Part shown: positions 50,316 to 58,939 of the stretch, one piece after another
How the letters are laid out: every line of letters begins with the position of its first letter
How positions within the stretch are numbered: the first letter of the stretch is position 1
From: Georgenia satyanarayanai
GTDB lineage: Bacteria > Actinomycetota > Actinomycetes > Actinomycetales > Actinomycetaceae
Direction: 5' to 3'
NCBI RefSeq assembly: GCF_900116375.1
Contig: NZ_UETB01000001.1
Span: 441,802 to 505,801, forward strand
DNA length: 64,000 nucleotides
Translations under genes and position numbers: made by a program
Notes under the pieces: generated by a model
What the model saw: only the letters and a program-made list of their open reading frames with translations
The model's database searches: none
Told to the model about the DNA's origin: nothing

Positions 50316-51023
50316 TCATGCCTCGGCGTGGAGGTGCGAGCTCGACGGACCACGGAGCGAGGTCGCGTCCAGCAGCTCGCGCACGGTGGCGCGGTCGCCG
50401 GAGACGTGGACGGCCGGCAGCCGCTCGAACGGGACACCGCCGATGACGCACGCCTTCCAGTCGCGGGTGGAGGCCGACACCTGCGCATCGGTCGCCTGCG
50501 GCTCCGGCGACCGGTCGATGGTCGTCGCCTGCGCCGTCAGCCGCGCCACGTAGGTGACCGGCGGGGCGTCCTGCCGCCTGGCGTCCGTGAGGACCAGTGC
50601 GACACGTCGCTCACCCGGCCCCCCGGAGGCCGGGCGCGCGTGGGCACGCATCGCGAGGACCACGGTGTCGGGGCTCATGTCCGCGTCTCGGGGCAGGGCG
50701 GGGGACGCCACGGCCCAGAGCGACAACGCCGTGTTGACGGCCTCCAGCCCCGCGCCCCACTCGGTCAGCTCGTAGACGTCGACGCGTCCTGGCCCGCTCC
50801 AGCGGCGCCGTTGCACGATGCCGCTGGCCTCCAGGTCGTGCAGCCGCTGGGTCAGGACGGCAGGGCCGATGCCGACCACATCTCGCTGGATGTCGGTGAA
50901 GCGCTTGGGTCCGAGGAGGAGCTCCCGCACGACGATCATCGTCCACCGTTCGCCGACGAGGTCGAGTGCGTGCGCGGCGGCGCAGCCGTCGTTGTACGAA
51001 CCGTACGACCGTCGAGATCCCAT
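50316..51023 (-). CDS. HxlR-family regulator with C-terminal sensor-like domain
   Basis: 235 residues. N-terminal winged helix of the HxlR/DUF24 type (NDGCAAAHALDLVGERWTMI, GPKRFTDIQRDVVGIGPAVL, TQRLHDLEASGIV). The extra ~120 C-terminal residues are beta-rich with a GDRATVRELLD end seen in SCP2-like ligand-binding modules (inference). Divergent from the DinB-superfamily gene at 51115 with a palindrome between them, so it probably represses that pair and itself. ATG 51023 is used; GTG 51029 is an alternative. Confidence 0.85.
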   Translation of the reverse strand: MGSRRSYGSYNDGCAAAHALDLVGERWTMIVVRELLLGPKRFTDIQRDVVGIGPAVLTQRLHDLEASGIVQRRRWSGPGRVDVYELTEWGAGLEAVNTALSLWAVASPALPRDADMSPDTVVLAMRAHARPASGGPGERRVALVLTDARRQDAPPVTYVARLTAQATTIDRSPEPQATDAQVSASTRDWKACVIGGVPFERLPAVHVSGDRATVRELLDATSLRGPSSSHLHAEA

Positions 51024-51053
51024 TGACACAGGTTACTACCGTTGCAGTAGTGT
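51023..51053. promoter_or_regulatory. Divergent promoter and HxlR operator candidate
   Basis: Plus strand: -35 TTGACA (51023-51028) overlapping the regulator's start codon and -10 TAGTGT (51048-51053). Inverted repeat ACTAC-N7-GTAGT (51035-51039 and 51047-51051) lies between them, where a repressor would block transcription. Confidence 0.5.
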
Positions 51054-51114
51054 GCGCTTCAGTATCTGTAGTGCCGCGCACTCGGCCGGTACTTCGCACT
51101 CGATGAGGAGCCCC

Positions 51115-51786
51115 ATGCGAGCCTCGGCAGCGGCGGTCTGGCAGGAGGTGCACTCCGAGAGGCGACGCCTCGTCGCCGATCTCGCGGGACTGCGCGACGA
51201 CGAGTGGCGACGGCCGTCGCTCTGCCCGGGCTGGGACGTCCACGATGTCCTGGCCCACCTCGTGGACACCGCGCGGACCGGGCGCGTGGTATTCGTCCGT
51301 GACCTGCTCGTGGCGCGGATGGACTTCGACCGGGCGAACGCGAACGGCATCGCGCGGCACAAGAGGCAGGATCCACGGGAGACGCTCGAGGCGCTCAGGG
51401 AGGCCGCTGATCTCACGCGGACCCCACCGGCCCGTCTCGTCACCCGTCTGGTCGAGGCCATCGTCCACGGTGAGGACGTCCGCCGGCCCCTGGGCATCAC
51501 CGGGCGGTACGCGGAGCACGCGATCGTCCTTGCCCTCGTCCACCAGCTGCGCACCCCCGTCTCCTTCGGCGGCGGGCGCGAGCGGGCGGCAGGCCTGCGA
51601 CTGACCGACCGGGGGACCGGGGCGGCCTGGGGGCGTGGCAAGGACGTCGAGGGCGACGCCGTCGATCTGCTGCTCGCGGTGTCCGGGCGCCCCGTGGACC
51701 GGCAACGCCTTGCCGGAGACGGAGCGCCCGATCTCGCCGGCACCGCCCCGGGTCCGTCGGCGCCCGACACCGCGCCTCCACGCTGA
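51115..51786 (+). CDS. DinB-superfamily (TIGR03083/maleylpyruvate isomerase-like) protein 1
   Basis: 223 residues. Metal-site motifs of the mycothiol-dependent DinB superfamily: LCPGWDVHDVLAHLVDTART and, from ~residue 110, LVEAIVHGEDVRRPLGI. Such proteins catalyse thiol-dependent isomerisation or transfer; most actinobacterial paralogues are uncharacterised. ATG 51115 is preceded by GAGGAG at 51105. First gene of a pair with a paralogue 15 bp downstream, under the HxlR-type operator. Confidence 0.85.
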   Translation: MRASAAAVWQEVHSERRRLVADLAGLRDDEWRRPSLCPGWDVHDVLAHLVDTARTGRVVFVRDLLVARMDFDRANANGIARHKRQDPRETLEALREAADLTRTPPARLVTRLVEAIVHGEDVRRPLGITGRYAEHAIVLALVHQLRTPVSFGGGRERAAGLRLTDRGTGAAWGRGKDVEGDAVDLLLAVSGRPVDRQRLAGDGAPDLAGTAPGPSAPDTAPPR

Positions 51787-51801
51787 GAAGGGGAGCACGC
51801 C

Positions 51802-52449
51802 ATGGAGAGACCGAACGACCACCTGTGGGCGCTGATGAGCGCCGAGCGGGCCGCACTGGCAGCGGACCTGTCCACGCTCGATGCCGACCAGTGGCGGCAC
51901 GGCACCCTGTGCGGCCGGTGGGACGTCGAGCACGTCGTCGCGCACCTCACGGCGGCCGCGAGCCTGAACCAGTGGCAGTGGCTGCGGAGCATGGTCGGCG
52001 CACGTCTCCGTCCCGACGTCCACAACCAGCGCCGGCTCGCCGAGCACCGCGGCAGGACGCCCGCCGAGACGCTCGACCGGTTCCGTGCGGTCATCGGCAG
52101 CACCACCGCACCGTCCGGCCACACGGCGGCCTACCTCGGAGAGGTCGTCGTGCACGGCCAGGACATCCGCCGGCCGCTCGGGCTGCCGGGGGCGCCCGCG
52201 GTGGAGGCCCTGACGCCCGTGGCCGAGTTCTTCGCCCGACGCGACTTCACCGTCGCCAGCCGCACTCGGGCGGCCGGCGTGCACCTGCAGGCCGACGACG
52301 GACCGTTCACCGCCGGCTCAGGCCCGCTGGTGACCGGCTCGACCCTCGCCCTGGTGATGAGCATGGCCGGGCGCGCACCGTACCTCGACGAGCTCGCCGG
52401 GCCGGGAGTGCCGGTCCTGCGTGAACGCCTGGGCGCCACCACAGCCTGA
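51802..52449 (+). CDS. DinB-superfamily (TIGR03083-like) protein 2
   Basis: 215 residues, clearly a paralogue of the preceding gene: LCGRWDVEHVVAHLTAAASL and LGEVVVHGQDIRRPLGLPG. The metal-binding His residues are kept in both. The pair may have arisen by tandem duplication and may act together. Confidence 0.87.
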   Translation: MERPNDHLWALMSAERAALAADLSTLDADQWRHGTLCGRWDVEHVVAHLTAAASLNQWQWLRSMVGARLRPDVHNQRRLAEHRGRTPAETLDRFRAVIGSTTAPSGHTAAYLGEVVVHGQDIRRPLGLPGAPAVEALTPVAEFFARRDFTVASRTRAAGVHLQADDGPFTAGSGPLVTGSTLALVMSMAGRAPYLDELAGPGVPVLRERLGATTA

Positions 52450-52510
52450 GCCTCCGACACCCCCGTCCCGGGGCTGGCGCGAGACGGCTGCGCACCGTCA
52501 CACTGCACCC

Positions 52511-52924
52511 GTGACCAGCTCCAGGCACAGTGCCCAGGCCGTCGGCCGACGCGTCTGCGAGGCCCTCGACCCGGTGCTCGTGCCGCACGGCTTCCAGGCC
52601 GGGCAGGTGGGCGTCGGCACGGACGTCGGAGTGACGTTCTGCAGCCCGGGCGGTGAGTTCAGCCGCCGGTTCCCGCACCTCGCGTCGTGGATGGACCTGG
52701 ACCACCCGGCCGCGTGCGTCGACCTCGCGGTCTACGCCCACCCCGAGCCCGCGCGGCTCGTCCAGGTGCGGCTCGAGGGACGTGAGCTCGACGACGTGGC
52801 CGGCAGGAGCGGGAACCACGCGGCCGGCCGGGCGGACGGCGTGGGGCTGCCGATGGAGGAGGGCCTGGAACGCCTCGCCGCCACGGTGGCCGCTCTCCTT
52901 CTGGAAGGATCGCCGCATGAGTGA
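52511..52924 (+). CDS. Hypothetical protein coupled to exonuclease gene
   Basis: 137 residues from GTG 52511. No family recognised. There is a mixed alpha/beta pattern (RRVCEALDPVLVPHGFQAGQ, then CVDLAVYAHPEPARLVQVRL), no signal peptide and no membrane segment. Its 3' end overlaps the exonuclease ATG by eight bases, so it probably belongs to that transcript. Confidence 0.65.
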   Translation: MTSSRHSAQAVGRRVCEALDPVLVPHGFQAGQVGVGTDVGVTFCSPGGEFSRRFPHLASWMDLDHPAACVDLAVYAHPEPARLVQVRLEGRELDDVAGRSGNHAAGRADGVGLPMEEGLERLAATVAALLLEGSPHE

Positions 52925-53858
52925 CCAGCCGGGACCGCTGCTCCTGCTCGACTCCGCCTCGATGTACTTCCGCGCGTTCTTCGCGCTTCCGGACACGATG
53001 ACGGCGCCGGACGGCACGCCGGTCAACGCCGTGCGCGGCTTCCTCGACGCCATCTCCCGGCTCGTGGAGGCGCACCGGCCCTCGCGCGTGGTCGCGTGCT
53101 GGGACGACGACTGGCGCCCCGCCTTCCGCGTCGACGCCATCCCCTCCTACAAGGAGCACCGGCTCTCCGACGACGGCGGTGAGGAGGTCCCGGCCGCGCT
53201 CAGCGCCCAGGTGCCCGTCATCGTCGACGTGCTCGCCGCCCTCGGCATCCCGCGCCTGGGCTCGCCCGGGTACGAGGCCGACGACGTCATCGGCACCCTC
53301 GTCGCCCGCGAGGTCGCGGCCACCGACCGTGCCTCCGAGGTCCTCGTCATGACGGGCGACCGGGACCTGTTCCAGCTCGTCGACGACGACGCCGGCGTCG
53401 TCGTCCTCTACCCGGTGCGGGGGCAGAAGGAGCCGCAGCGGATCGACGAGGCGTGGCTGCGGGAGAAGTACGGGGTCGACGGCGGGCAGGCCTACGCCGA
53501 CATGGCCACCCTGCGCGGCGACCCGAGTGACGGGCTGCCCGGCGTCGCGGGCATCGGGGAGAAGACGGCCGCGTCCCTGCTCGCCCAGCACGGCACGCTC
53601 GCCGGGATCATCGACGCCGCGCAGGACCACGGCTCCGCGCTCACGGCCACCCAGCGCAAGCGGATCCTCGCGGCGGCCGACTACCTCGCCGTCGCCCCGA
53701 CCGTCGTCCAGGTCGCCCGCGACGCGCCGGTGGCCGAGGACCGCGGGAACCTGGGCGACGTGCCCGCGGACGGGGACACGCTCCTCGAGCTGGCCGAGCG
53801 CTGGGGCCTGGAGTCGCCGCTCAAGCGCCTCGTGGACGCGTGCGCCGCCGTCTCCTGA
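52917..53858 (+). CDS. PolA-type 5'-3' exonuclease
   Basis: 313 residues, equal to the N-terminal nuclease part of DNA polymerase I without polymerase domains. Metal ligands: LLLDSASMYFRAFFAL, VVACWDDDWRPAFRVD, GYEADDVIGTLV, VMTGDRDLFQLVDD, and the helix-hairpin-helix DGLPGVAGIGEKTAASLL. It removes 5' flaps or RNA. ATG 52917 with GGAAGGA upstream. Confidence 0.93.
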   Translation: MSDQPGPLLLLDSASMYFRAFFALPDTMTAPDGTPVNAVRGFLDAISRLVEAHRPSRVVACWDDDWRPAFRVDAIPSYKEHRLSDDGGEEVPAALSAQVPVIVDVLAALGIPRLGSPGYEADDVIGTLVAREVAATDRASEVLVMTGDRDLFQLVDDDAGVVVLYPVRGQKEPQRIDEAWLREKYGVDGGQAYADMATLRGDPSDGLPGVAGIGEKTAASLLAQHGTLAGIIDAAQDHGSALTATQRKRILAAADYLAVAPTVVQVARDAPVAEDRGNLGDVPADGDTLLELAERWGLESPLKRLVDACAAVS

Positions 53859-53910
53859 CGAGACCGGACCAGCGCGTGGCACGGTGACGGGCCAGGTGGG
53901 CCGGGAACTG

Positions 53911-53916
53911 TACTCT
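53911..53916 (+). promoter_or_regulatory. Possible -10 element (TACTCT) for glnA2-glnE
   Basis: TGTACTCT lies 45 bases before ATG 53962. No clear -35 and no four-part GlnR motif are visible here, unlike upstream of glnA1. Confidence 0.3.
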
Positions 53917-53961
53917 CGGCGCAGAAGGTGGCAGGAACGCGACGACGAGAGGAAGCCGCCG

Positions 53962-55299
53962 ATGGACAGGCAGCAGGAGTACGTGCTCCGGGCGATCGAG
54001 GAGCGTGACATCCGGTTCATCCGGCTGTGGTTCACCGACGTGCTGGGCGTGCTGAAGTCCGTGGCCATCGCGCCGGCCGAGATCGAGGCGGCCTTCGCCG
54101 AGGGCATCGGCTTCGACGGCAGCTCGATCGAGGGCCTCACCCGCGTCTACGAGGCGGACATGCTCGCCAAGCCGGACCCGGCCACGTTCCAGCTGCTGCC
54201 CTGGCGCGGGGACGAGCACGGCGTCGCGCGCATGTTCTGCGACATCCTCACCCCCGACGGTGAGCCCGCCCGCTCCGACCCCCGCAACGTCCTCAAGCGC
54301 ACCCTCGAGCGCGCGAAGGACGCCGGCTTCACCTGCTACACCCACCCCGAGATCGAGTTCTACCTCTTCGAGCAGCGGCAGAGCCCCGAGGACCCGCTCG
54401 TGCCCATCGACACGGCCGGCTACTTCGACCACGTTGCCCGCGGCACCGCCCACGACTTCCGCCGCGACACCATCACGCTGCTCGAGTCCATGGGCATCTC
54501 GGTGGAGTACTCCCACCACGAGGCCGGCCCCGGGCAGAACGAGATCGACCTGCGCTACGCGGACGCCCTGTCCACCGCGGACAACATCATGACCTTCCGC
54601 ACGGTGGTCAAGGAGGTCGCCCTCCAGCAGGGCATCATGGCCACCTTCATGCCCAAGCCCCTCATCACGTCCCCCGGCTCGGGCATGCACACGCACTTCT
54701 CCCTCTTCGAGGGTGACGCCAACGCGTTCTACGACCCCGCCGGGCAGTACCAGCTGTCCTCGACGGGCCGGTCCTTCATCGCGGGCCTGCTCCACCACGC
54801 CGCCGAGATCGCGGCCGTCACCAACCAGTACGTCAACTCCTACAAGCGCCTGTGGGGCGGGGGAGAGGCGCCCAGCTACGTGTGCTGGGGCCACAACAAC
54901 CGCTCCGCGCTCGTCCGCGTGCCCATGCACAAGCCGGACAAGGGCCCCTCCACCCGCGCCGAGTACCGCGCGCTGGACTCCGCCGCCAACCCCTACCTCG
55001 CCTTCGCCGTGCTCATCTCCGCCGGCCTCAAGGGGATCGAGGAGGGCTACGAGCTGCCCGACGGCGCCGAGGACAACGTGTGGGCGCTGTCGGACGTCGA
55101 GCGCAAGGCGATGGGCATCAAGCCGCTGCCCGGCAGCCTCGAGCAGGCGCTGGAGGTCATGGAGTCCTCCGAGCTCGTCGCCGAGACCCTCGGCGAGGAC
55201 GTGTTCGAGTTCTTCGTGCGCAACAAGCACCAGGAGTGGACGGACTACCGCGCCCAGGTCACGCCCTACGAGCTGCGTAGCCTGCTGCCCGGCGTCTGA
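53962..55299 (+). CDS. glnA2: Glutamine synthetase type I paralogue (GlnA2 type)
   Basis: 445 residues, the length of mycobacterial GlnA2. GS signatures: FDGSSIEGLTRVYEADM, MATFMPKPLITSPGSGMHTH (ATP/glutamate region) and RSALVRVPMHKP. The adenylylation tyrosine segment of GlnA1 is replaced (NVWALSDVERKAMG), so this enzyme is probably not controlled by GlnE. It is followed by glnE after five bases, the same glnE neighbourhood seen in mycobacteria and streptomycetes. Confidence 0.93.
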   Translation: MDRQQEYVLRAIEERDIRFIRLWFTDVLGVLKSVAIAPAEIEAAFAEGIGFDGSSIEGLTRVYEADMLAKPDPATFQLLPWRGDEHGVARMFCDILTPDGEPARSDPRNVLKRTLERAKDAGFTCYTHPEIEFYLFEQRQSPEDPLVPIDTAGYFDHVARGTAHDFRRDTITLLESMGISVEYSHHEAGPGQNEIDLRYADALSTADNIMTFRTVVKEVALQQGIMATFMPKPLITSPGSGMHTHFSLFEGDANAFYDPAGQYQLSSTGRSFIAGLLHHAAEIAAVTNQYVNSYKRLWGGGEAPSYVCWGHNNRSALVRVPMHKPDKGPSTRAEYRALDSAANPYLAFAVLISAGLKGIEEGYELPDGAEDNVWALSDVERKAMGIKPLPGSLEQALEVMESSELVAETLGEDVFEFFVRNKHQEWTDYRAQVTPYELRSLLPGV

Positions 55300-55304
55300 C
55301 CGCC

Positions 55305-58300
55305 GTGCGCGCACCCACGCCCACCCAGGAGCTGCTCCGGCTCGGCTTCACCGACCCGCGCCGGGCCGAGGGGCTCCTGGACGCACCGGTCCTCGCCGAG
55401 CCGCTCACCCGCGCCGAGGACGCCGGTGCGCCGCTGCCCGTCGCGCTCGGGCAGGTGGCCGACCCGGACCTGGCCCTGCTCACCCTGGTCCGCCTGCTCG
55501 AGGCGGCGGAGGACGACGACGGCGCCCCGGAGCTCGCGGCCGTCCTCGCCTCCGACGGTGGTCACCGCCGGCGGTTGCTCGCCGTCCTCGGCTCCTCCAG
55601 CGCGCTGGGGGACATGCTCGTCGCCCGGCCCGCGGACGCCGCCCTCCTCGCCGACGAGCACGCCGAGGGCGTCCTCGACCTCACGCCGCAGGACGAGCGG
55701 GAGCGGGCGCTGCGGGTCGTGGGGGCGGACCCCGGCGAGGCCGCGCCTGTCGCCACCGTGACCGGCACGGACGGGGTGGAGGCGCTGCGCCGCTGCTACC
55801 GCCGGCGGCTGCTCGAGGTCGCGGCCGCCGACCTCACCAGCCCCGACCCCCTCGCCGCCTTCCCCGCCGTCGCCGCGGCCCTGTCCGACCTCGCCGCCGC
55901 CGCCCTCGAGGCGGCGCTGGCCGTCGCCCGCGCGGACCTGCCCGACCACGGCCGCGGCGCCCGTCTCGCCGTCATCGGCATGGGCAAGACGGGAGGCCGG
56001 GAGCTCAACTACATCTCCGACGTCGACGTCGTCTACGTCGTCGCGCCAGCGGAGGACACCGACGAGGACGAGGCCACCGCGGTCGCCACCCGCCTGGCCG
56101 GCGCGCTGGCGCGCAACGTGAGCGGCGCCGTCGGGACCGAGCCGCCGCTGTGGCCCGTGGACGCGAACCTGCGTCCCGAGGGCAAGGACGGTCCGCTCGT
56201 GCGGACCGTCGCCTCCCACGTCGCCTACTACGAGCGCTGGGCCAAGACGTGGGAGTTCCAGGCGCTGCTCAAGGCGCGGCCGGTCGCGGGTGACGCGGGG
56301 CTGGGCGCCGAGTACGTCGCCGCCGTCGACCCCTTCGTGTGGTCGGCGGTGGGCCGGGAGAACTTCGTCGAGGACTCCCAGGCGATGCGCCGCCGCGTCG
56401 AGGACACGATCCCCGTCACCGAAGCAGAACGCCAGCTCAAGCTGGGCCGCGGCGGCCTGCGCGACGTCGAGTTCACCGTCCAGCTCCTCCAGCTGGTCCA
56501 CGGTCGTACCGAGGAGGCGATCCGCACCGCGGGCACGCTCGACGCGATCGCGCGCCTCGCCGAGACCGGCTACATCGGCCGCGACTCCGCCGAGCGCCTG
56601 GACGAGTGCTACCGCTACCTGCGCGTGCTCGAGCACCGGATGCAGCTGCACCGGCTGCGCCGCACGCACGTCATCCCCTCCGGCGAGGCGGACCTGCGGC
56701 GCCTGGCGCGCGCGCTTCCGGGGGACGGGCCGCGCAGCGCCGAGACGCTCGAGCAGCGGCTGCGGGCCGTGCGCCGCGAGGTTCGCGACCTCCACGAGGA
56801 CATCTTCTACCGGCCGATGCTCCCGCTCATCGCCAGGCTCAGCCCCGAGGACGCGCGGCTGCGCCCCGAGGCCGTCCAGGAGCGGCTGGCGGCGATCGGC
56901 TACCGCGATCCCGCCGGCGCCGTCCGGCACCTCGACTCCCTCACCGCCGGCGTCTCGCGCACGGCGGCGATCCAGCGTCAGATCCTGCCCGCGATGCTCG
57001 GCATGTTCGCCCGCGGCGCGGACCCCGACGGCGGGCTGCTCGCCTTCCGCAAGGTCTCCGAGGCGCTCGGCAGCACCCACTGGTACCTCCAGATGCTCCG
57101 CGACTCCGGAGTGGCCGCACCGCGGCTCAGCTACCTCCTGGCCACCAGCCGGTACGTCGCAGAAGGGCTGGAGGCGCTGCCCGAGGCGGCGGCGTGGCTG
57201 GGGGAGGACGAGGCACTGCGTCCGCGCACGCCCGAGCAGCTGGCCCGGGAGGCCGCCGCCCTCGTCCGCCGGCGCCCCGACCCGGAGGAGGCCGTCCGGG
57301 CGGTGCGCTACCTGCGCCGCCGGGAGCTGCTGCGCGGCGCCGTCGGGGACGCCCTGGACGGTGTGTGCGACGAGCGTGACCGCACCGTCCTGTCCGTGGC
57401 CGCCGACCAGGCGCTCACCACCGGGCTCGAGGTCGCCCTGCGTCGGGCCGCCGAGCAGCGCGGGCTCGACCAGCCGCCGGTCCGCTTCGGGATCATCGCG
57501 ATGGGCCGCCTCGGCGGGCAGGAGATGGGCTACGGCTCCGACGCCGACGTCCTGTTCGTCCACGAGCCGCTGGAGGGCGAGGACGACGACGTCGCCCAGG
57601 AGTTCGCCGTCGCCGTCGCCGGGCACGTCCGCGCCCTGCTCGGGGACCCGGGCGCGGAGCTCCCGCTCCCGGTCGACTCCGCGCTGCGGCCCGAGGGGCG
57701 CAACGGGCCGATGGTCCGCTCCCTCGCGTCCTACGCCCAGTACTACGAGCGGTGGGCCGAGCCGTGGGAGCAGCAGGCGCTGCTGCGCGCACGGCCGGTG
57801 GCCGGGGACCCCGGGCTGCTCGAGCGCTTCTGCGCCCTCATCGACCCGTACCGCTACCCGGCCGGCGGCCTGGACGACCGCGGCGTGCGAGAGCTGCGGC
57901 GCGTCAAGGCCCGGGTGGAGTCCGAGCGGATGCCCCGCGCAGTGCCGGCCAACCGGCAGCTCAAGCTCGGTCGCGGGGGACTGTCTGACGTCGAGTGGAC
58001 CGCCCAGCTGCTCCAGCTGCAGCACGCGGGCCGCGTCCCGGAGCTGCGGACCCCGCGCACGGTCCAGGCACTGGAGGCCGCCCGTGACGCCGGGCTGCTG
58101 GGCGTGGCGGACTGCGAGCTGCTCGTCACCGCCTGGACGCTCGCCTCACGGCTGCGTGCGGGGATCGCGCTGGCCACCGGGCGCGTCACGGGCGCGAAGA
58201 CGGACGTCCTGCCGCACGACCCGGCCCAGCTCACCGCCGTCGCCCGGCTCCTCGGTCACGGCCCCGGCGAGACCGCGGAGCTCGAGGAGCACTACCTCCG

Positions 58301-58349
58301 CGCCACCCGCCGCGCCCGCGCCGTCGTCGAGCGCATCTTCTTCGCCTAG
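55305..58349 (+). CDS. glnE: Glutamine synthetase adenylyltransferase/deadenylase
   Basis: 1014 residues, full length. Two nucleotidyltransferase domains: IGMGKTGGRELNYISDVDVV (first, deadenylase-type) and IAMGRLGGQEMGYGSDADVL (second, adenylylase-type), each with the GS-(x)n-DxD metal site; helical PII-response domains follow each (QLKLGRGGLRDVEFTVQLLQ and QLKLGRGGLSDVEWTAQLLQ). It attaches or removes AMP on the GlnA1 tyrosine. GTG 55305 is used because it lies five bases after glnA2 and the family N-terminus starts here. Confidence 0.95.
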   Translation: MRAPTPTQELLRLGFTDPRRAEGLLDAPVLAEPLTRAEDAGAPLPVALGQVADPDLALLTLVRLLEAAEDDDGAPELAAVLASDGGHRRRLLAVLGSSSALGDMLVARPADAALLADEHAEGVLDLTPQDERERALRVVGADPGEAAPVATVTGTDGVEALRRCYRRRLLEVAAADLTSPDPLAAFPAVAAALSDLAAAALEAALAVARADLPDHGRGARLAVIGMGKTGGRELNYISDVDVVYVVAPAEDTDEDEATAVATRLAGALARNVSGAVGTEPPLWPVDANLRPEGKDGPLVRTVASHVAYYERWAKTWEFQALLKARPVAGDAGLGAEYVAAVDPFVWSAVGRENFVEDSQAMRRRVEDTIPVTEAERQLKLGRGGLRDVEFTVQLLQLVHGRTEEAIRTAGTLDAIARLAETGYIGRDSAERLDECYRYLRVLEHRMQLHRLRRTHVIPSGEADLRRLARALPGDGPRSAETLEQRLRAVRREVRDLHEDIFYRPMLPLIARLSPEDARLRPEAVQERLAAIGYRDPAGAVRHLDSLTAGVSRTAAIQRQILPAMLGMFARGADPDGGLLAFRKVSEALGSTHWYLQMLRDSGVAAPRLSYLLATSRYVAEGLEALPEAAAWLGEDEALRPRTPEQLAREAAALVRRRPDPEEAVRAVRYLRRRELLRGAVGDALDGVCDERDRTVLSVAADQALTTGLEVALRRAAEQRGLDQPPVRFGIIAMGRLGGQEMGYGSDADVLFVHEPLEGEDDDVAQEFAVAVAGHVRALLGDPGAELPLPVDSALRPEGRNGPMVRSLASYAQYYERWAEPWEQQALLRARPVAGDPGLLERFCALIDPYRYPAGGLDDRGVRELRRVKARVESERMPRAVPANRQLKLGRGGLSDVEWTAQLLQLQHAGRVPELRTPRTVQALEAARDAGLLGVADCELLVTAWTLASRLRAGIALATGRVTGAKTDVLPHDPAQLTAVARLLGHGPGETAELEEHYLRATRRARAVVERIFFA

Positions 58350-58365
58350 CCCACCCCACTCGCCG

Positions 58366-58419
58366 CCGACAGCGCACTTACCGCCGAGAGCCCACTTGTC
58401 GCCGACAGCGCACGTGCCG
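58366..58419. repeat. GCCGASAGC-family repeat, three tandem 18-bp units
   Basis: Units GCCGACAGCGCACTTACC (58366-58383), GCCGAGAGCCCACTTGTC (58384-58401) and GCCGACAGCGCACGTGCC (58402-58419), between the converging glnE and DUF1801 genes; possibly part of their shared terminator region. Confidence 0.85.
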
Positions 58420-58427
58420 TCCCCTCC

Positions 58428-58862
58428 TCAGCGCCACTCGACCAGGCGGCCGGCGTGACGAACCATCTCGTCGAGCACGTCGAGGTCCAGGACGTCGGCG
58501 GAGGTGAAGGAGATGCTCGCCGAACCGACCTTCGTGCGCCCCAGGCGCGGCCCGTAGAGCTTCGCCAGGTACTGCTTCCCCTCGGCGGCGTTGACGTAGA
58601 GGCTGATGGACGTCGACTGGCGGGCGAGCCCGACGAGGAACCACTCGACGTCCGCTCCCCGTGGGCGGGGCTGGACGGTGGCGCCGTAGCCGATGATCGA
58701 CTGGTCCGTGCCGCCCCAGAACACGCCCTGCCACAGCACGCGGGTCGCGCCGGGGAGCGCGGCGGTGATGACGCCGTCGAGCGTGGCGAGGGAGCCGTCG
58801 GGGTCGTTCGCGGCGATGAACGCGTCGACGGACGCGTCGGTGGGGCGCATGGACTGGCTCAT
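58428..58862 (-). CDS. DUF1801-type small protein
   Basis: 144 residues. VDAFIAANDPDGSLATLDGV at the N-terminus and ISLYVNAAEGKQYLAKLYGP, LGRTKVGSASISF fit the DUF1801 (YdhG-like) family of unknown function. ATG 58862 follows a TAGGTT hexamer by six bases. Converges with glnE. Confidence 0.75.
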   Translation of the reverse strand: MSQSMRPTDASVDAFIAANDPDGSLATLDGVITAALPGATRVLWQGVFWGGTDQSIIGYGATVQPRPRGADVEWFLVGLARQSTSISLYVNAAEGKQYLAKLYGPRLGRTKVGSASISFTSADVLDLDVLDEMVRHAGRLVEWR

Positions 58863-58868
58863 GGCGCC

Positions 58869-58874
58869 AACCTA
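58869..58874 (-). promoter_or_regulatory. -10 element (TAGGTT) for DUF1801 gene
   Basis: TAGGTT on the minus strand ends six bases before ATG 58862. Confidence 0.5.
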
Positions 58875-58939
58875 CGCCGTGGGCGCCCCGCCCGTGCCCG
58901 GACACCTGCCGTTCGCCGGACTGGGTCATCATGGACGGC

